From positions 8,794,635 to 8,858,634 of the forward strand of contig NC_087079.1 of the NCBI RefSeq assembly GCF_026151205.1: 64,000 nucleotides of DNA, given 5' to 3'. Source of the DNA: Bolinopsis microptera (taxonomy: Eukaryota > Ctenophora > Tentaculata > Lobata > Bolinopsidae). Of this stretch, positions 1-12,982 are shown one piece after another. The notes beneath the pieces are model-generated. The model was not told the DNA's origin, made no database searches, and saw nothing but the letters and a program-made list of their open reading frames with translations. The translations under genes were made by a program, and so were the position numbers. How positions within the stretch are numbered: position 1 is the stretch's first letter; each line of letters opens with the position of its first letter.

Positions 1-3000
1 CTTTGGTATATCGGGAGGAAATAAGTCTTTTATCGACGACGGCAGAAGGCCAGGCATGTAAGTTATCTTGTGCATCAGAGTCAGAGCATTTTTTATGATG
101 ACCCCGTGTACAGATAATATTTCGTACTCTTTAAACGTAGTTTTAGTATGATCCGGAAGCTTACCGTCCTTGTAATAGTAATTCACGTAGCCCGGCATAA
201 CTGCTCGTATTCCCTGCTTTTGTTTAGTGAACAGTGATTCAATATGGGATTTTGCAGCAAAGCCCCAAACTAGTGAACAGAAATTTAAGTGAGATTGTAC
301 AAAACTTTGGAAGATCTGTAAGCGTGCTTTGATTGGTAATTTGCGTTTTATTTTGAACATAATACCTATAAACCGTGACATTTTTGTTTTGACGGCTCGG
401 ATGTGGCTGGCCCATTTTAGTTTGTCGTCGACGATAACTCCTAAAAACCTGGCCTCCGTTTTGCGTTCTATAGGAGAGTTGTCGATACTTACTTGTAGAG
501 ACGATAGATCTACCCGTCTTTTTGAAAATACCATATAGCAAGTCTTCTTCAGATTAAGAGCTAGGCCGTTCGAGTTAACCCATTTTATCAACACGTCAGT
601 GAGGTGGTTTACTTTGGATATAATGTCTTGTACATTTGATCCGGTGATAATAATGTTTGCGTCGTCTGCGTATAATATAAATTTAGCTAGGTTACTGATT
701 CCTGGTAAGTCATTGATATATATGACAAAGAGCAGGGGGCCTAATATGCTCCCTTGTGGAACACCGTATATCATAGATTCTAATGATGAATTGGAGCCGT
801 TTAGGGAAACAAATTGACTGCGACCACTGAGGTATGACTCGAACCATTTCAACGCAATGCCACGAATACCGTAATGCTCAAGTTTCCTGAGTAATGTCGC
901 GTGATCTAGGACGTCAAATGCCTTGCTATAGTCTAAAAGTAATAAAAGTGCTATTTGGTTCTTATTTAGAGAATGCAGAATAGAGCTCTGAGCATTGAGA
1001 AGTGCGTGCTCACATGATCTTCCTGGTCGGAATCCGTACTGATTCTCGAATAGAGAGTTATTCTTGTCGAGAAATTCTAAAACGCGTCTGTGCATTAGTT
1101 TTTCATAAATTTTTGAGAACGAGCCCAGAAGCGAAATAGGTCTATAATTCGCTACGTCGAGTTTACAACCTCCTTTGTGTATAGGTGTAACTTTTGCCGT
1201 TTTCAAAGCTTTAGGGAAAGCTCCCTCTACAAAAGATGTGTTAACTACTTTTGCTAAGGCGCATAAAAAATTTTGGCATGTGCTGGCTATTTTCAAGGGC
1301 TCAATCTTTGAATCGAGAGTTGCCTTATTTTTTAGGCCAATAATAATTCTATGAATCTCGGTGGGCCCAGTAGGTTCGAGGTAGATAGACGTTGGACATG
1401 ACCCGGTCAGATACTCCTGGAACCCCCCAGGATCGAAGGTCTGTCGGGAACTGATCTGAGACTTGATGTTGGCTGCGATGCTGGAAAAGTAGCCATTGAA
1501 CTTTTCAGCGACTGCCGAGTTAGTACTCAAGATCGTCCCGTCAGTATCCCTCAATCTGATTTGATCAGATCCCCGTCTTTTTCTGTTTAGCAGGCCGTTG
1601 ATTATCTCCCATTGTTTTTTGGAACAGTCCTGATATTTTTCAAATTGTTTTTTGTAATACCGCTCCTTGGCAATGTTAACGTGTTTACTGCAAAATAGTT
1701 TCATTTTGTCGTATGCAGCTATGTTTTCATCAGTAGGCTCTGTGATATTAAGATGGTATAATTGCTGTTTACGTGCACAAGCTGTTTCGAGCCATGGAAG
1801 TATCCACGGCTTCGGATCAGACCGTTCATTTTCACGACGATTACGATTACTCTTAACGGGGTATGCAGTGTTGTAATGTTTCATGTAGATTTCTGAGAAC
1901 TTGTCATACTGTTCACTCGCACTGCCTGATTCCCGCGCTTCCTCCCACGTCTCCCCTTCCAATAGCTCCTTGAACATAGCATTGCTGGCTTCATTCATAG
2001 TACGTGTTTCACGGTATTTTGTGGTATCGGTCCTATTTGAGTGTGTGGTGTGCTTTTGTGATACTGCACGTAACTTTATAGTGGTCAACGTTGCAAGATG
2101 ATCGGAGATGTCGAGTGTTAACACGTTGCTACTTAATGTGTTTTCAATATTATTTGTGTACACATGGTCAATAAGGGTGGCACTGTGGTCAGTGACTCGT
2201 GTTGGTTTTGAAACAGTTTGAACAAAACCATATTTTGCCAGTGTGTCAATGAGGTTCTGGCTTGAGGAATCAGTGTCATATTTAATAAGATCAATATTTG
2301 CATCGCCATGAAACATAACGTGTTTGCGTGAGTGTCTATCTAGTCTATTAAGTACGTGATCGAGTAAGCTAATGAACTTATTTGTATCTCTTGACGGTGA
2401 TCTGTATAAATTTACTATAACCTTGGTTTTGTTAAAACCTTTGCAATTATGAATTTTGACTAGTTGGAACTCGCCACTCATGTCTTCAGGATCCAGAGCT
2501 AAGTCAAGACGTTCAATTTTATCAAAATCGCACACACGTTTGTTTATATAGATTGCTAACCCACCTCCTCTCCCCGATTTTCGTAAAGGTGCTTGTATAA
2601 CAGGTTCGTGAAAACCCTCGATTGTGATATCATCAATACCATTAGGCAGCTTATCAATGTTACAGTTAGTTTCATTAAAGCATAACACATCACATTTTGA
2701 GAAGGTGTGGATTTCTTCTCTAAGATATGTTATGTTTTTTGCTAGTGATCGTATATTTAATGAAAAAACTTTCAACTCGTCTTTGGCGGAGTTTGTGACG
2801 TTTTTAGGTTCTTGATATTTGCACTTGGTTAAGATTTCGCTTATTTCATTCCAGTATTCGTTGTTCATGTCACTATTCTGATCTAAACTATTGCCGATGG
2901 AATTTATTACGTGCGAGCGATCATATGGATTGAAACTAAGACGTGATGCGTGAAGGTGGTCGAACTTATCATAGAGATCGAATGTCTCTACATTGTAACC

Positions 3001-3180
3001 TGGAATCATTGATTCGCAACATCTGATGCAACCTAACGTTTCCTGGAAACATTTCCTATGCACATGGCCCTCGCACCATGCACAAGTACGCAAGTTAGAC
3101 TTAGAGTAACACCAGCCCGGACAGGCCGTGCATTTGATTTTAATTTTTTGACTATTGCTAACTTCACCGTTTGTGTTCAT
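1..3180 (-). mobile_element. Non-LTR retrotransposon (CR1/Jockey-type LINE), uninterrupted ORF running off the left edge
   Basis: The minus-strand frame starting at the ATG at 3180-3178 reads without a stop to base 1, about 1060 codons, still open at the window edge. In order I see a Cys/His-rich finger (residues about 17-57, with CTAC, CAWC and CIRCC clusters); an APE-type endonuclease (about 130-365, with SLNIRSL, an FNET motif, HGDANID and a closing SDH); and a reverse transcriptase (about 600-880, with NYRPISLL, LDYSKAFD, a GVPQGSILGPLLF motif and YADD near 836). Such proteins nick target DNA and reverse-transcribe their own RNA. The endonuclease and RT motifs fit the CR1/Jockey/L2 group, though I cannot assign the clade. 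The intact frame over more than 3 kb suggests a young copy. Its 5' leader probably covers 3181 to about 3530. It lies in the KDM6A intron that follows the exon ending at 4081. Confidence 0.9.
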
Positions 3181-4080
3181 GATGTTTTTAAATTTCGTTG
3201 TGAATTGATTAATCAAAATAAATGTTTATGATAAGGTATATAAGAATATATATGAAAGTCAGACCTGCTTCGCGAAAACTAACAGTTTTGTGAGCTAACA
3301 GATCCTGACTGATACTAATTTACACTAACTGATTAATAATCTTAACTATCTAAAACTAACTATCTAGCGAGTGTGCTAGTAGAGCAGCTTAACTTTGACT
3401 GTACTGTACTAAAACGTGTAACTTTAACTTGACTGTAGCTTAACCTCAACTGTACGAAAACTTGCTTAGTTTGGAACTTGTAAGACCTCGCCTACAATTG
3501 CACTCCGCATTACCCGTCCGTTAACAAACAAAAAACAAAACAAAAAAACTTTCATTAGGTGTGTTGATGTGTAATCAAAATATCATGTCAAAGATTTGTG
3601 ATGAATATGAGAGTTGGACGATATATGTGTATGACTGCTAAGTACTAAAATTGTCTTTGATTAAAATTTCGTAGCTGAATAATGGAGATAGTGGTAAAAT
3701 GAAAATCTTATCTGTAGTATTGCTATTTTAGGGGTGGCAGATAAGAAGTGGGCCCATTTATGCATCTGATTGTTTCTGATTGTTTAGTCGTGAGAGCTTA
3801 TTTGTGACACAATTAAATTGAATTAAATTAAAACAGCACGTGATTACATGTGCCGTATCGTGGCCAGGAGTTGACTCGTACATATATCACCAACAGAATC
3901 TCCTACCAAAACTAAACTAAAAATTCTCCAGCGTGTGATCTATCCTCAGTCAAAATATGACTAGCATAACACTTGATCTACAGATCATAACATTTCATTT
4001 CCCGATAACAAAAACTGTCTCAGTCGCAAGAGTTATTGATTAGAACTTGTTAGATCAGAAGCCTAAAATACACTTTTTAC
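3181..4080 (-). other. LINE 5' leader and KDM6A intron remainder
   Basis: Non-coding. About 3181-3530 is A/T-rich with many short 'taact' and 'aactt' runs and an A-rich tract near 3525-3548, and probably represents the LINE 5' untranslated region. The rest is intron sequence after the GTAAAA donor at 4080-4079. No JmjC-domain exon is visible here. Confidence 0.5.
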
Positions 4081-7000
4081 CTGTGCTCCCCACTTTTTCT
4101 TATCCGATAAGTCAACATTTGTACCGAACTGTATCATCTTGAAATTAGTGAACCGCTTCGGTCCACGTCTTTTAACGCTGGCTAAGTCTTCGTGCTGAAA
4201 TACAGGAATGTTAAGGTTGTAATGCAGCCAAGACGGTTTTAGTATGTACATTAAAAATTATACTTCAGTTTTATATATAACTTAATATATCGTCACCTAT
4301 ATTATAGCTTGTACATAAAAAATATTGGTACCTCACTTTTATTATTTATAGATCTTTAAAACTTAATATCATCATCAAAAATTCAAAAGTTAGTACAAAT
4401 TTAATGGAATGTTATGTAATGAATAGTTCCAAACCTTGTCATTGCCTGATCTGTCTTGTTCTTCCTGTAGGAATTCTCTAAAAGTGCTAGCTTGGTATTG
4501 AGCATATTTTGTTATCGTTGAGTGGGAACGTGTACTTTCACACAGCCACTGCTTCTTTCTTCCCTGCCCGTTCTGAGATAATGTTAGTTTAGATAAATTT
4601 CGTGACCGATAAAGTTTATTACGCTGTAGCACTGATCTACCAAAATCGAATCACTTATTGAAATTGAACTGCAAGTTAAAGAATTCACATTTTTGACTAA
4701 TGACTGATGATGTCATGTTGTACAACAAAAGATAAACAAAACAGATCGAATCTAAACTAAAATTCGTAATCTGATCTACCTGAACATCCCAATTCTCGTC
4801 GGGAGACTGCTGCCACTGTGTCCTCACTTCCACCGGGTGGTCAGGGTTACTGTTCAACAAAGTCCGTGTGTTAAACATGGTCAAGTCCAGTCCCAGGACT
4901 TTGCAAAGTCCTTTGATGACAATGACTGGTTGTTGGGATTCCACACACAGGTCCCGGAGTGTTTTGGAGAATGCGTCTTCCCGCGTGGGAACCTGGAGAA
5001 GAAATGATGGGGTTAGGTGTGTGATAACAATAACATGAACCAGTTTTAAGCAGTATTTCGGATTCAAATTATATAGAAAAAAACTTTAAGCTGGCATCGC
5101 ATTAAAGCAGGGATTGGATTCTCATGACCGAAAGACATCATTTAAATCAAAATTGAAATATTTTCATGAATAAACGGAATTTAAAATATTTCATAGCACA
5201 TCGAGAAATATTTTGATTGTTGAGCAATGAATCCATACGTGCATACACATTACACAATCTAAGATATTAGAGGAAGTTTATCACAAATCCGGGCCCTGGG
5301 GTGAATGTTGTGACTACTTACTAGGGTTGAGTGTGTGATTACTTACTCTGATAGAGGGTGTGGTAGGGTTGAGTGTGTGATTACTTACTCTGATTGAGGG
5401 TGTGGTAGGGTTGAGTGTGTGATTACTTACTCTGATAGAGGGTGTGGTAGGGTTGAGTGTGTGATTACTTACTCTGATAGAGGGTGTGGTAGGGTTGAGT
5501 GTGTGATTACTTACTCTGATAGAGGGTGTGGTAGGGTTGAGTGTGTGATTACTTACTCTGATAGAGGGTGTAGTAGGGTTGAGTGTGTGATTACTTACTC
5601 TGGTAGAGGGTGTGGTAGGGTTGAGTGTGTGATTACTTACTCTGATAGAGGGTGTGGTAGGGTTGAGTGTGTGATTACTTACTCTGATAGAGGGTGTGGT
5701 AGGGTTGAGTGTGTGATTACTTACTCTGATAGAGGGTGTGGTAGGGTTGAGTGTGTGATTACTTACTCTGATTGAGGGTGTGGTAGGGTTGAGTGTGTGA
5801 TTACTTACTCTGATTGAGGGTGTGGTAGGGTTGAGTGTGGCAGGAGGAGGAGGGCGGGGAGGAGGAGAGGGTGGGGCGTTGTATACTTGCTTCATATCAC
5901 TGGCCTCTGACGGTATCTTTGCTGCCCAATGAGTCGGAACTGCAAATTTGGCTGTTAGCTCATCCTCCGATTATAACTTCAACAAAACATCATGATTCAA
6001 TCATATCTTCTGCATGAACAGTTAATACAATTACTAGTAGTTTAACTCGATTAAAAAGAATCATTTTGGACAATAAATCTTAGAATGACGACATAGTGTC
6101 GTACCTTCAGGTTTCTTGTCGAGTTTATTATCAGTTGAATTACCATCGCTAGTATCCATCTTCTCCTCTTTTTGTTGAGAAAATTTGCTCTACAAAATAT
6201 TTAAATAATTAAATAAATATGTATATTCTAACATTTATAACACGCTTCGACAGATACCCAAAAGAAGATACATTTAAGACATTCAAGCACGACTTAGAAC
6301 GGAAATATGATTTCCCGAGTGAATCAGCGGACATACAAAAGAAACTTTTAACGATATATCTAATTTATATCAAATTAACTATCTCATAAATACTAAATAA
6401 TAGCCCAATTAACACATGAATGAATCATATGCCACATTAAAACAATAAAATTGGCAGTTAAAATTCACAGATAAGTAGACAATCTGTTCCACCAATCATC
6501 TTACATTCAATTAAGCATTTAACAGTCTAAGATACAAAATAAAATATATGAAGTACGCTATTCTGACGCACGAGATGTTGGGTTTTGATCATTTTAAGGC
6601 TGTGTGTTGGCAAATTGAGGTCGGCTTTGGCAACTTTGCGGTCGGGTTTAGGTAAGATCAAGGTCAGAATATGTTGAGTCCCCATATAATATGTTAGAAT
6701 ACCTAAAGATACAAAACTCACGTCATTCTTAGTCTCCTTCTTGCTAGTGAGCTGAGCGGGTATGGGTAGTCTCCAGGCCTCCTGTATCTGGGGCAGACTG
6801 CTGTGTTGAGCTGCTCCTGTTCCTGATTTGCTGTTCAGCTGGCGTGATATCGCCTTTATGCGAGCCTGAGAGAGGTATTGTTATCAATAAGTCAATAGGT
6901 GTAGGATAACCTGGGCACGGCCAAAACTTTATATATTTTGATTTTAAACCGTCTAAGTAAAGATCTTCTTGGCTAAAACTCTATCGCTGGAGCTCAGATT

Positions 7001-10000
7001 ATGGTATGACTGTGGTCGACTTCAAGATGGTAGATACGGATCTAAATATAGAATAAAGTGATCTATAAATAGATCTAAAAGCCAAGGTGCCAACTCTCTT
7101 CGAACACCTTCTCCATCAACTTTATATTCAAACAATAATTACCTGCTGTACTAGCATTCGACGAAACTGCACTGGAAACTTGATAACTCTTACTTATATG
7201 CGATGTTTTTGAATGAGGCAAAATGTTCACCATAATAATAGTATGTTATATAATATGTATTATTTGTGAGTTTCGTAGCACGACTAGCAGGCTTTCCAAC
7301 GAGCTATGTGGGGTTCAAACCCCATTTTCTCACAATTTGGAACCCCTCTCCCTATATACTGTTTTATCAGAGTTTTACTGATTTACCTGTAGTTTAGCAA
7401 TAGGATCGTAGTATCCCTCCCCATCTAGATTCCTACTGAGCTCCACTGCCTTCTTGTAGCAAACCATTGCATCAGCCGGTTGCAGGTTCTGTTCGTACAA
7501 TATACCTGTAAAACATGCATGTGTGATATCACTGACACTATTAAAGGTTTAACGGGTGATATCATACGGTTCCCAGGGTTAACAACATGCGACATTATAA
7601 GGTTTGACTTATCTAATTGAAAATCTTTTCGAACACATACAAGAATACAGGATAACACAATTATTATAAAACATTTAAAACATGTGACATCATGGGTTTA
7701 ACTTTACGTTTGCAACACCGTGTCAAGTATACACATACCGTCATAAGAACCCATAAACCTTACTAACATCTACCACCGCCCACAGAAGCCTACCAACAAT
7801 ACAACTATTGTAAGAAAAAGTACAAGTTGATAGGTTAGGCCGCCAACTTGCACCCTTTACAACAATACAACTATTGTAAGAAAAAGTCAAGTTGATAGGT
7901 TAGGCCGCCAACTTGCACCCTTTACAACAATACTTCTTTGTTAGAAAAAGAGATTTTTACCTAAGTTAGTCCAGGCGGCACTGTGCTGAGAATCAATCTG
8001 CACCGCGCAAATGTACGCCTGCAGTGCATCCATGGGCTGGTGCTGATGCTGGTACAAAACTCTGAAATATTCATTAGGTTGAGGAGGGAATATTATGAAA
8101 TTTGTCCGTGTAATAATAACATTAGGAAGAGTGTTTTTGAGAAGTGAAACGAAATGAGTTAAAAGATTGCTGATTCCAGTGTGGCTCTCTTATACTATAC
8201 ATGGATTACCAATAATTGAAACGTAACTCACTTTAAAGACTTGAAATCAAATTTTAAGTACAACTCGGGCCTCGGCCTTATACAGTGTTTACTGTATAAC
8301 ACTTGCTGTTTACTGTATAATACTTACTGTATAAGAGCTTGCAGCTCCATCTGTATTTGAGATCTATTCCTGGATTTGAAGTCTATTGATCCATTCAAAA
8401 TACTGTACATGTAATTAGCATACATGTTAGGTTCGTCACAACATAGTATTCTGTCATGAGTTTGACGTGATAGTTTTAATATACGAATAAGTATTCAACG
8501 CTTGAGTGACTGAGAAATGAAAAATTGTTTAAATGGTTCACAACAAGCATTAGTTTTTTATTGTCCACAAAAACATCTAAAGTTGCCGAAAATATCATAA
8601 GTTAGCCAACAAAATGTGTTTAAACCTTACATAAATTTTTCGAATCCATAGAAAGGGCCTGACTGACCACACCCTCTTTTCTGACTCTAGTTTGAACTCT
8701 ACACAACTTTAACTAAAAATAAAGCTTTGTATCATATATATAAAGTTTATATTATATAAACGTACACACATCTCCGCCAAGTCCCCACATGACTGCTTTA
8801 CTGTAACTCATGAGGAACACACAAATTTACCCTTCTTCTATGTGATACACAACACAGCTATAACACAGATACTCAATATACAAATTGGCACTCTGACATA
8901 AAAGAAGAGATATTATAAGTCGTCATGTTACTCATTATATAATATCTCCGTTACTAAGGTTATACTATAGACCTCACTAACTGAGGGGAGGACACTTAGC
9001 GCACTCCTTCTAACACTGTGTAATTTAAATAACAATAGTATTATTATTATGTAACTCTGTAACTCTTTGTTATTAGTTATAATATTCATGAAATGATGAT
9101 GTGAGCCGTGGGCAAAGATTTTAATTAACGACAACGTCCTTTCGTGGCTATCAGTTATCACAAAAGTTAATGAACATTGAACAATTACAATAATAATGAA
9201 CAATAACAATAATAATGAAGAGTTTATAGTTAGTTACATTATATAATATGTATAAAGATAATGACTAACCCGATGGAACACCAAGTATCTGCATTACGAT
9301 CCAGTCTATCAATACTCTGTCTGTACGCTAAAAACGCTTCATTCACTTTGTTCTGTGCTGAATAACATCTCCCCAGAAAATACCAACTCTGTCAAATAAT
9401 AAAGGTAATTAATGAAGGTTCAACCTGATATAATCTATCGACTACATATTATATCAGTGTGTTTTATTAATACAGGAAGTTTAAATATAAAATATTGGAG
9501 TGGTATACTAACAAAACTAAACGAGTACTGCAATACAACGTGTACTTAGTGCTGTACTTAGTACTGCACTTAGTGCTGCACTTAGTGCTGCACTTAGTAC
9601 TGCACTTAGTACTGCACTTAGTACTGCACTTAGTACTGCACTTAGTACTGCACTTAGTACTGCACTTAGTACTGTACTTAGTACGGCACTTAGTACTGCA
9701 CTTAGTACTGCACTTGATATTGTACTTGATACTGCACTTAGTACTGCACTTAGTGCTGTACTTAGTGCTGCACTTAGTACTGCACTTAGTACTGTACTTA
9801 GTACTGTACTTAGTACTGTACTTAGTACTGTACTTAGTACTGTACTTAGTACTGTACTTAGTACTGTACTTAGTACTGTACTTAGCACTGTACTTAGTAC
9901 TGCACTTAGTACTGTACTCAGTACTGTACTTAGTAGTGTACTCAGTACTGTACTTAGTACTGTACTTAGTACTGTACTCAGTACTGCACTCAGTACTGCA

Positions 10001-12982
10001 CTTAGTACTTACTACCTGAGTCAATAAGTCTGGACATAACATTCGCATATTAATGAGATAGCATATAATGATATTGGCGAGTGTTACAATACACATGCGA
10101 TAACATGCAATCGCTCAAGCAGCAGATTGCGTCTAGGACAAACAAAAAACTCCACTTCTCTTCTAACCTGGCCATTGCTGGGATCAGTTTGTACAGATTC
10201 CAGCAGGAGAGGTTCTGCTTTCTGTATCCGGTGAATGTCGATGGTACTGGAGATACTGGAATGGTATAGCCAGCCTAGCTGCCTTAGTGTGCTGGCTCGA
10301 ACCTGGTGATGGGAATTTCAAAAACTGGGTACTTGTTATGTAAATTATGAGGAATTTATGTAAATTGTGAGGAAAGAGACTATGCCGGAAAAGGCTAATC
10401 TTTATAAATTTACCAAATTTGGATTTGAGCCAATATGTAGAAATAAACAAACTTATTTTGATTTATACAGCTCAATTATAACTCAGTTATTTAAAGTAGT
10501 ATGCGAAGTGATCTTGATAAAGAAACTTAATAAAGATAGGTAAAATTGTTACCTTGGACGGGACACTCTCCGTAGAAAGAATGGTTTCGTACATATCTTT
10601 AGCCAGGTTGAACTTTCCCTGAACCTCGTATAAATGGCCGATGTGGAAGCGGATCTCAAGAGGACTTAGAGAGCTGGGTGCAGTATCCAGGAGGGCGAGG
10701 TGGAAGTGCTGAAATGAGGGGGAGTTAATTGGTTTATTTAATTAATTATCAGTATGCAATGCTCAAATTTAATGGTTTTTTTATGCACCAAGTTCACGCC
10801 TTGATCTTGGCGCTTATCAGGGAACAGATGGTGCAAAACGTGAGATATACAATCGAATTCGTTAATTGGTTGATTGAAGCACGATAACTTTCCATTTTAT
10901 ATTTACTGAGAGTCCTGTCTTATTAAAAGGAATTGAGTTCGGCATATCTATCATATCTTAGAATCCAGAGGTTTTAAATTACAATTTTTCAAACATTACC
11001 GAGTCCGACTACAACCTTATACAGATTAGCATTATCATGGAAACATTGAATTATGTAACATATTTGAAATTTTAGACCCGAGATAATAGCCAAATACCAC
11101 GCCTTCCCACGGTCACAACGTACCTTCAGTGCAGCATTAAAGTCGTTCTTGTTTTTAAACATGATAGCAAGCCTGATGTGGACTTCGTTCTTGCGACTGA
11201 ATCCTGGATCAATATACAGGACTTGCTGCAGTGCTTTTGTTGCCCTGATAAAATGAGAGCAGGTTTATTATGTGGTAAAATGAGAGCAGGTTTATAATGT
11301 GATGATTTAACATGAATAATATAGAGTCTAAACTCTAAACAGTAAACTCCTAGTTTACAACAGGAGTGATATAGGGAAATGTTTAAAATGTGTTGTCAAG
11401 ATAAAGAATGAGCATGAAATCATCACGAAATTTAACATAACAAGTGTTTAAACGCCACTATTTTATTGCACACAACTGCACTCTGTAGTCTGAAGCAGTG
11501 AAACTGACCATTGAAAGGCGTTGAAGTGGAAGTAAACAAGACCCAGTCCGTACAGGAAGGCGGCGTTCTTCCAGTGTTCAGGGTGAAGTGTTATATACTC
11601 CTGGTACGCTGACATCGCTGGGGGATACAAAAATATAAGAGAAAGCATTTGAAAAACAGCTTGGAAACGGCTAGAAGTGCAGTTAAGTCCTTATCACGAA
11701 CTTAACAAGAATGATTATAATTTACTAATTATTAATTAATAACTAATATAATCTGACTAATTACCTTTGTCGTAATCCTCTAAAAGTAAGTGAAAATGTC
11801 CGAGCTGACAGAAGAGGTCAGGATTATCATAAGTTGAGTGAAGGAGCTTGTTCAGCTGCGATGTAGCCTAGAAACAGGGAGGTAGGGTAGCAGCTTAGCA
11901 GGTAAATAGTGGAACTAAAATCGAACTATTTACTTTTAGTTTTATTTTATCAGAGTGTTTATAGTTATGACTGTTTAGTGTTTACTAATGAAATTATTTG
12001 CAGCAGTCAGCTGGCACGCTCATGTTTAGCGTTACAAATCTCATTACTTTATTAACATTTCAAGGCTCAACCCCCCTCAGGGTTATGACATTTCACATTC
12101 ACACCATGTAGAACCTGGCCTTGCCCCTTACCATAACGTGAACCGAGTAGAAACCTGGCCTTGTTCTCCTAACCTGGCCTTTTTAGGGCCAGGGGGCCCT
12201 GTTCTCCCACCCTGATCTTTCCCCTTACCATAACGTGAACCGAGTAGAAACCTGGCCTTGTTCTCCTAATCTGGCCTTTTTGGGGGCAGGGGGCCCTGTT
12301 CTCCCACCCTGATCTTTCCCCTTACCATAACGTGAACCGAGTAGTAGAGTAACATGGCCTTGTCTTACCTGAGTCAAGTAAACTCTCTCTTCCTCAGCCT
12401 CTTTGTGTTCCTGACTCCCCTCCTCAGGACCCGGGCTAGAGTGTATCCTCAGGAACCCAAACAACCTGCTATCATACTGGCTCATACACTGGATCTCCTC
12501 CAGTTTAGAAGAAGGAGGAGGAGGAGGAGGAGGGTTACTCATAGGAAGAGGGGGAGGAGGATGTGACACCTGAGAGGAGAGGTGGACTGCATTTCTGATA
12601 GGAGGTTGGGGAGGAGGAGGACGGTTGGTGGTGTTGTCTGCAGCTGCTGGAGGGTGTTCCGGAGCTAGAGTGGAGATGGAATCTTTCGAAACAGCCACCT
12701 GTTGTGGTAATCTGATTAGAAACCTGATAGGGGGCTAACGTGATGGTTAGAAACGCTCATCTTACAGTTAATTTACTACAAGTACTAAGGATTGACAAGG
12801 ATCGGACTAATATGGTTTTCAAAAAGTATTAAGTAAAAGTATAGCAAGTCGAGAACTATTATCTTGTGCAAGGATTGTTAGTGCCCACAGATAGGGGCTT
12901 TTTGTTGAATTAATCAATAAAAATTTTAAATTTCATAAAAATATAATCTTACAGGTTGGGGAGGATGTGCGGACGATGTCAT
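4081..12982 (-). CDS. KDM6A: KDM6A/UTX-like histone H3K27 demethylase, N-terminal 16 exons (partial gene)
   Basis: Exons by position: 12982-12953, 12698-12369, 11867-11765, 11617-11509, 11244-11124, 10708-10553, 10302-10168, 9388-9270, 8061-7961, 7505-7387, 6865-6722, 6189-6105, 5939-5809, 4992-4780, 4572-4435, 4194-4081. All have AG acceptors and GT donors, all phases agree, and together they give 716 codons. The ATG follows an in-frame TAG. Residues 1-120 are proline-rich and end with [10 protein letters not shown], as in UTX. Residues 121-441 are TPR repeats, with [51 protein letters not shown] and TWCSIG nearly as in vertebrate UTX. The linker holds [33 protein letters not shown] and [13 protein letters not shown], which precedes the JmjC core in the family. 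The family removes H3K27 methylation in the nucleus within MLL3/4 complexes. The catalytic JmjC and zinc domains are absent from the window, and the next exons are probably beyond the LINE. Confidence 0.95.
5322..5838 (-). repeat. 42-bp minisatellite spanning the KDM6A exon 13 end and its splice donor
   Basis: About twelve tandem 42-bp units. On the minus strand each holds the coding stretch [10 protein letters not shown] followed by AGA|GTAAGT and VSNH-encoding intron sequence. GT dinucleotides sit at 5808-5807 and every 42 bp down to 5346-5345, with a degenerate extra GTAAGT at 5321-5320. As 42 is 14 codons and no unit has a stop, the frame stays open through the whole array. The conserved UTX exon end (LNPxTPSI) is therefore the repeated unit. 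Using the first donor joins in frame to VPTREDAF in the exon starting at 4992. Each later donor would add 14 residues. Confidence 0.95.
7796..7944. repeat. 66-bp tandem duplication in a KDM6A intron
   Basis: A unit beginning 'acaacaatacaactattgta' and running through 'gccaacttgcaccctt' occurs twice with near identity, followed by a partial third. It lies in the intron between exons 8061-7961 and 7505-7387. No coding content. Confidence 0.8.
9536..10010. repeat. 12-bp minisatellite (about 39 copies) in a KDM6A intron
   Basis: Tandem 'cttagtactgca' with frequent c/t change ('ctgta') and a few 'gctg', 'gata' and 'ctcag' variants. The array lies in the intron between the exon 10302-10168 and the exon 9388-9270. 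On the sense (minus) strand it reads TGCAGTACTAAG, so every unit holds a CAG (or TACAG) acceptor-like AG and a TACTAAG branch-like heptamer. The long open frames across it come from the 12-bp period and are not genes. Confidence 0.95.
12118..12360. repeat. 97-bp tandem repeat next to the KDM6A exon 2 donor
   Basis: 'ccccttaccataacgtgaac' recurs at about 12124, 12221 and 12318, giving a 97-bp period with the same C-rich 'cctggccttgttctcc' block between. The array ends eight bases before the donor at 12368-12367. About 2.4 copies. Confidence 0.85.

Noticed and set aside
5314-5895. Stand-alone 193-codon repetitive gene
   Set aside because: The frame is exon 13 of the KDM6A-like gene running on through duplicated donors into the intron; it is not a separate gene.
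9495-10096. Repetitive LVLHLVLY or STKYSTKC proteins
   Set aside because: Artefacts of the 12-bp intronic array.
12354-12566. Plus-strand arginine-rich ORF
   Set aside because: Antisense of the proline-rich KDM6A exon 2.
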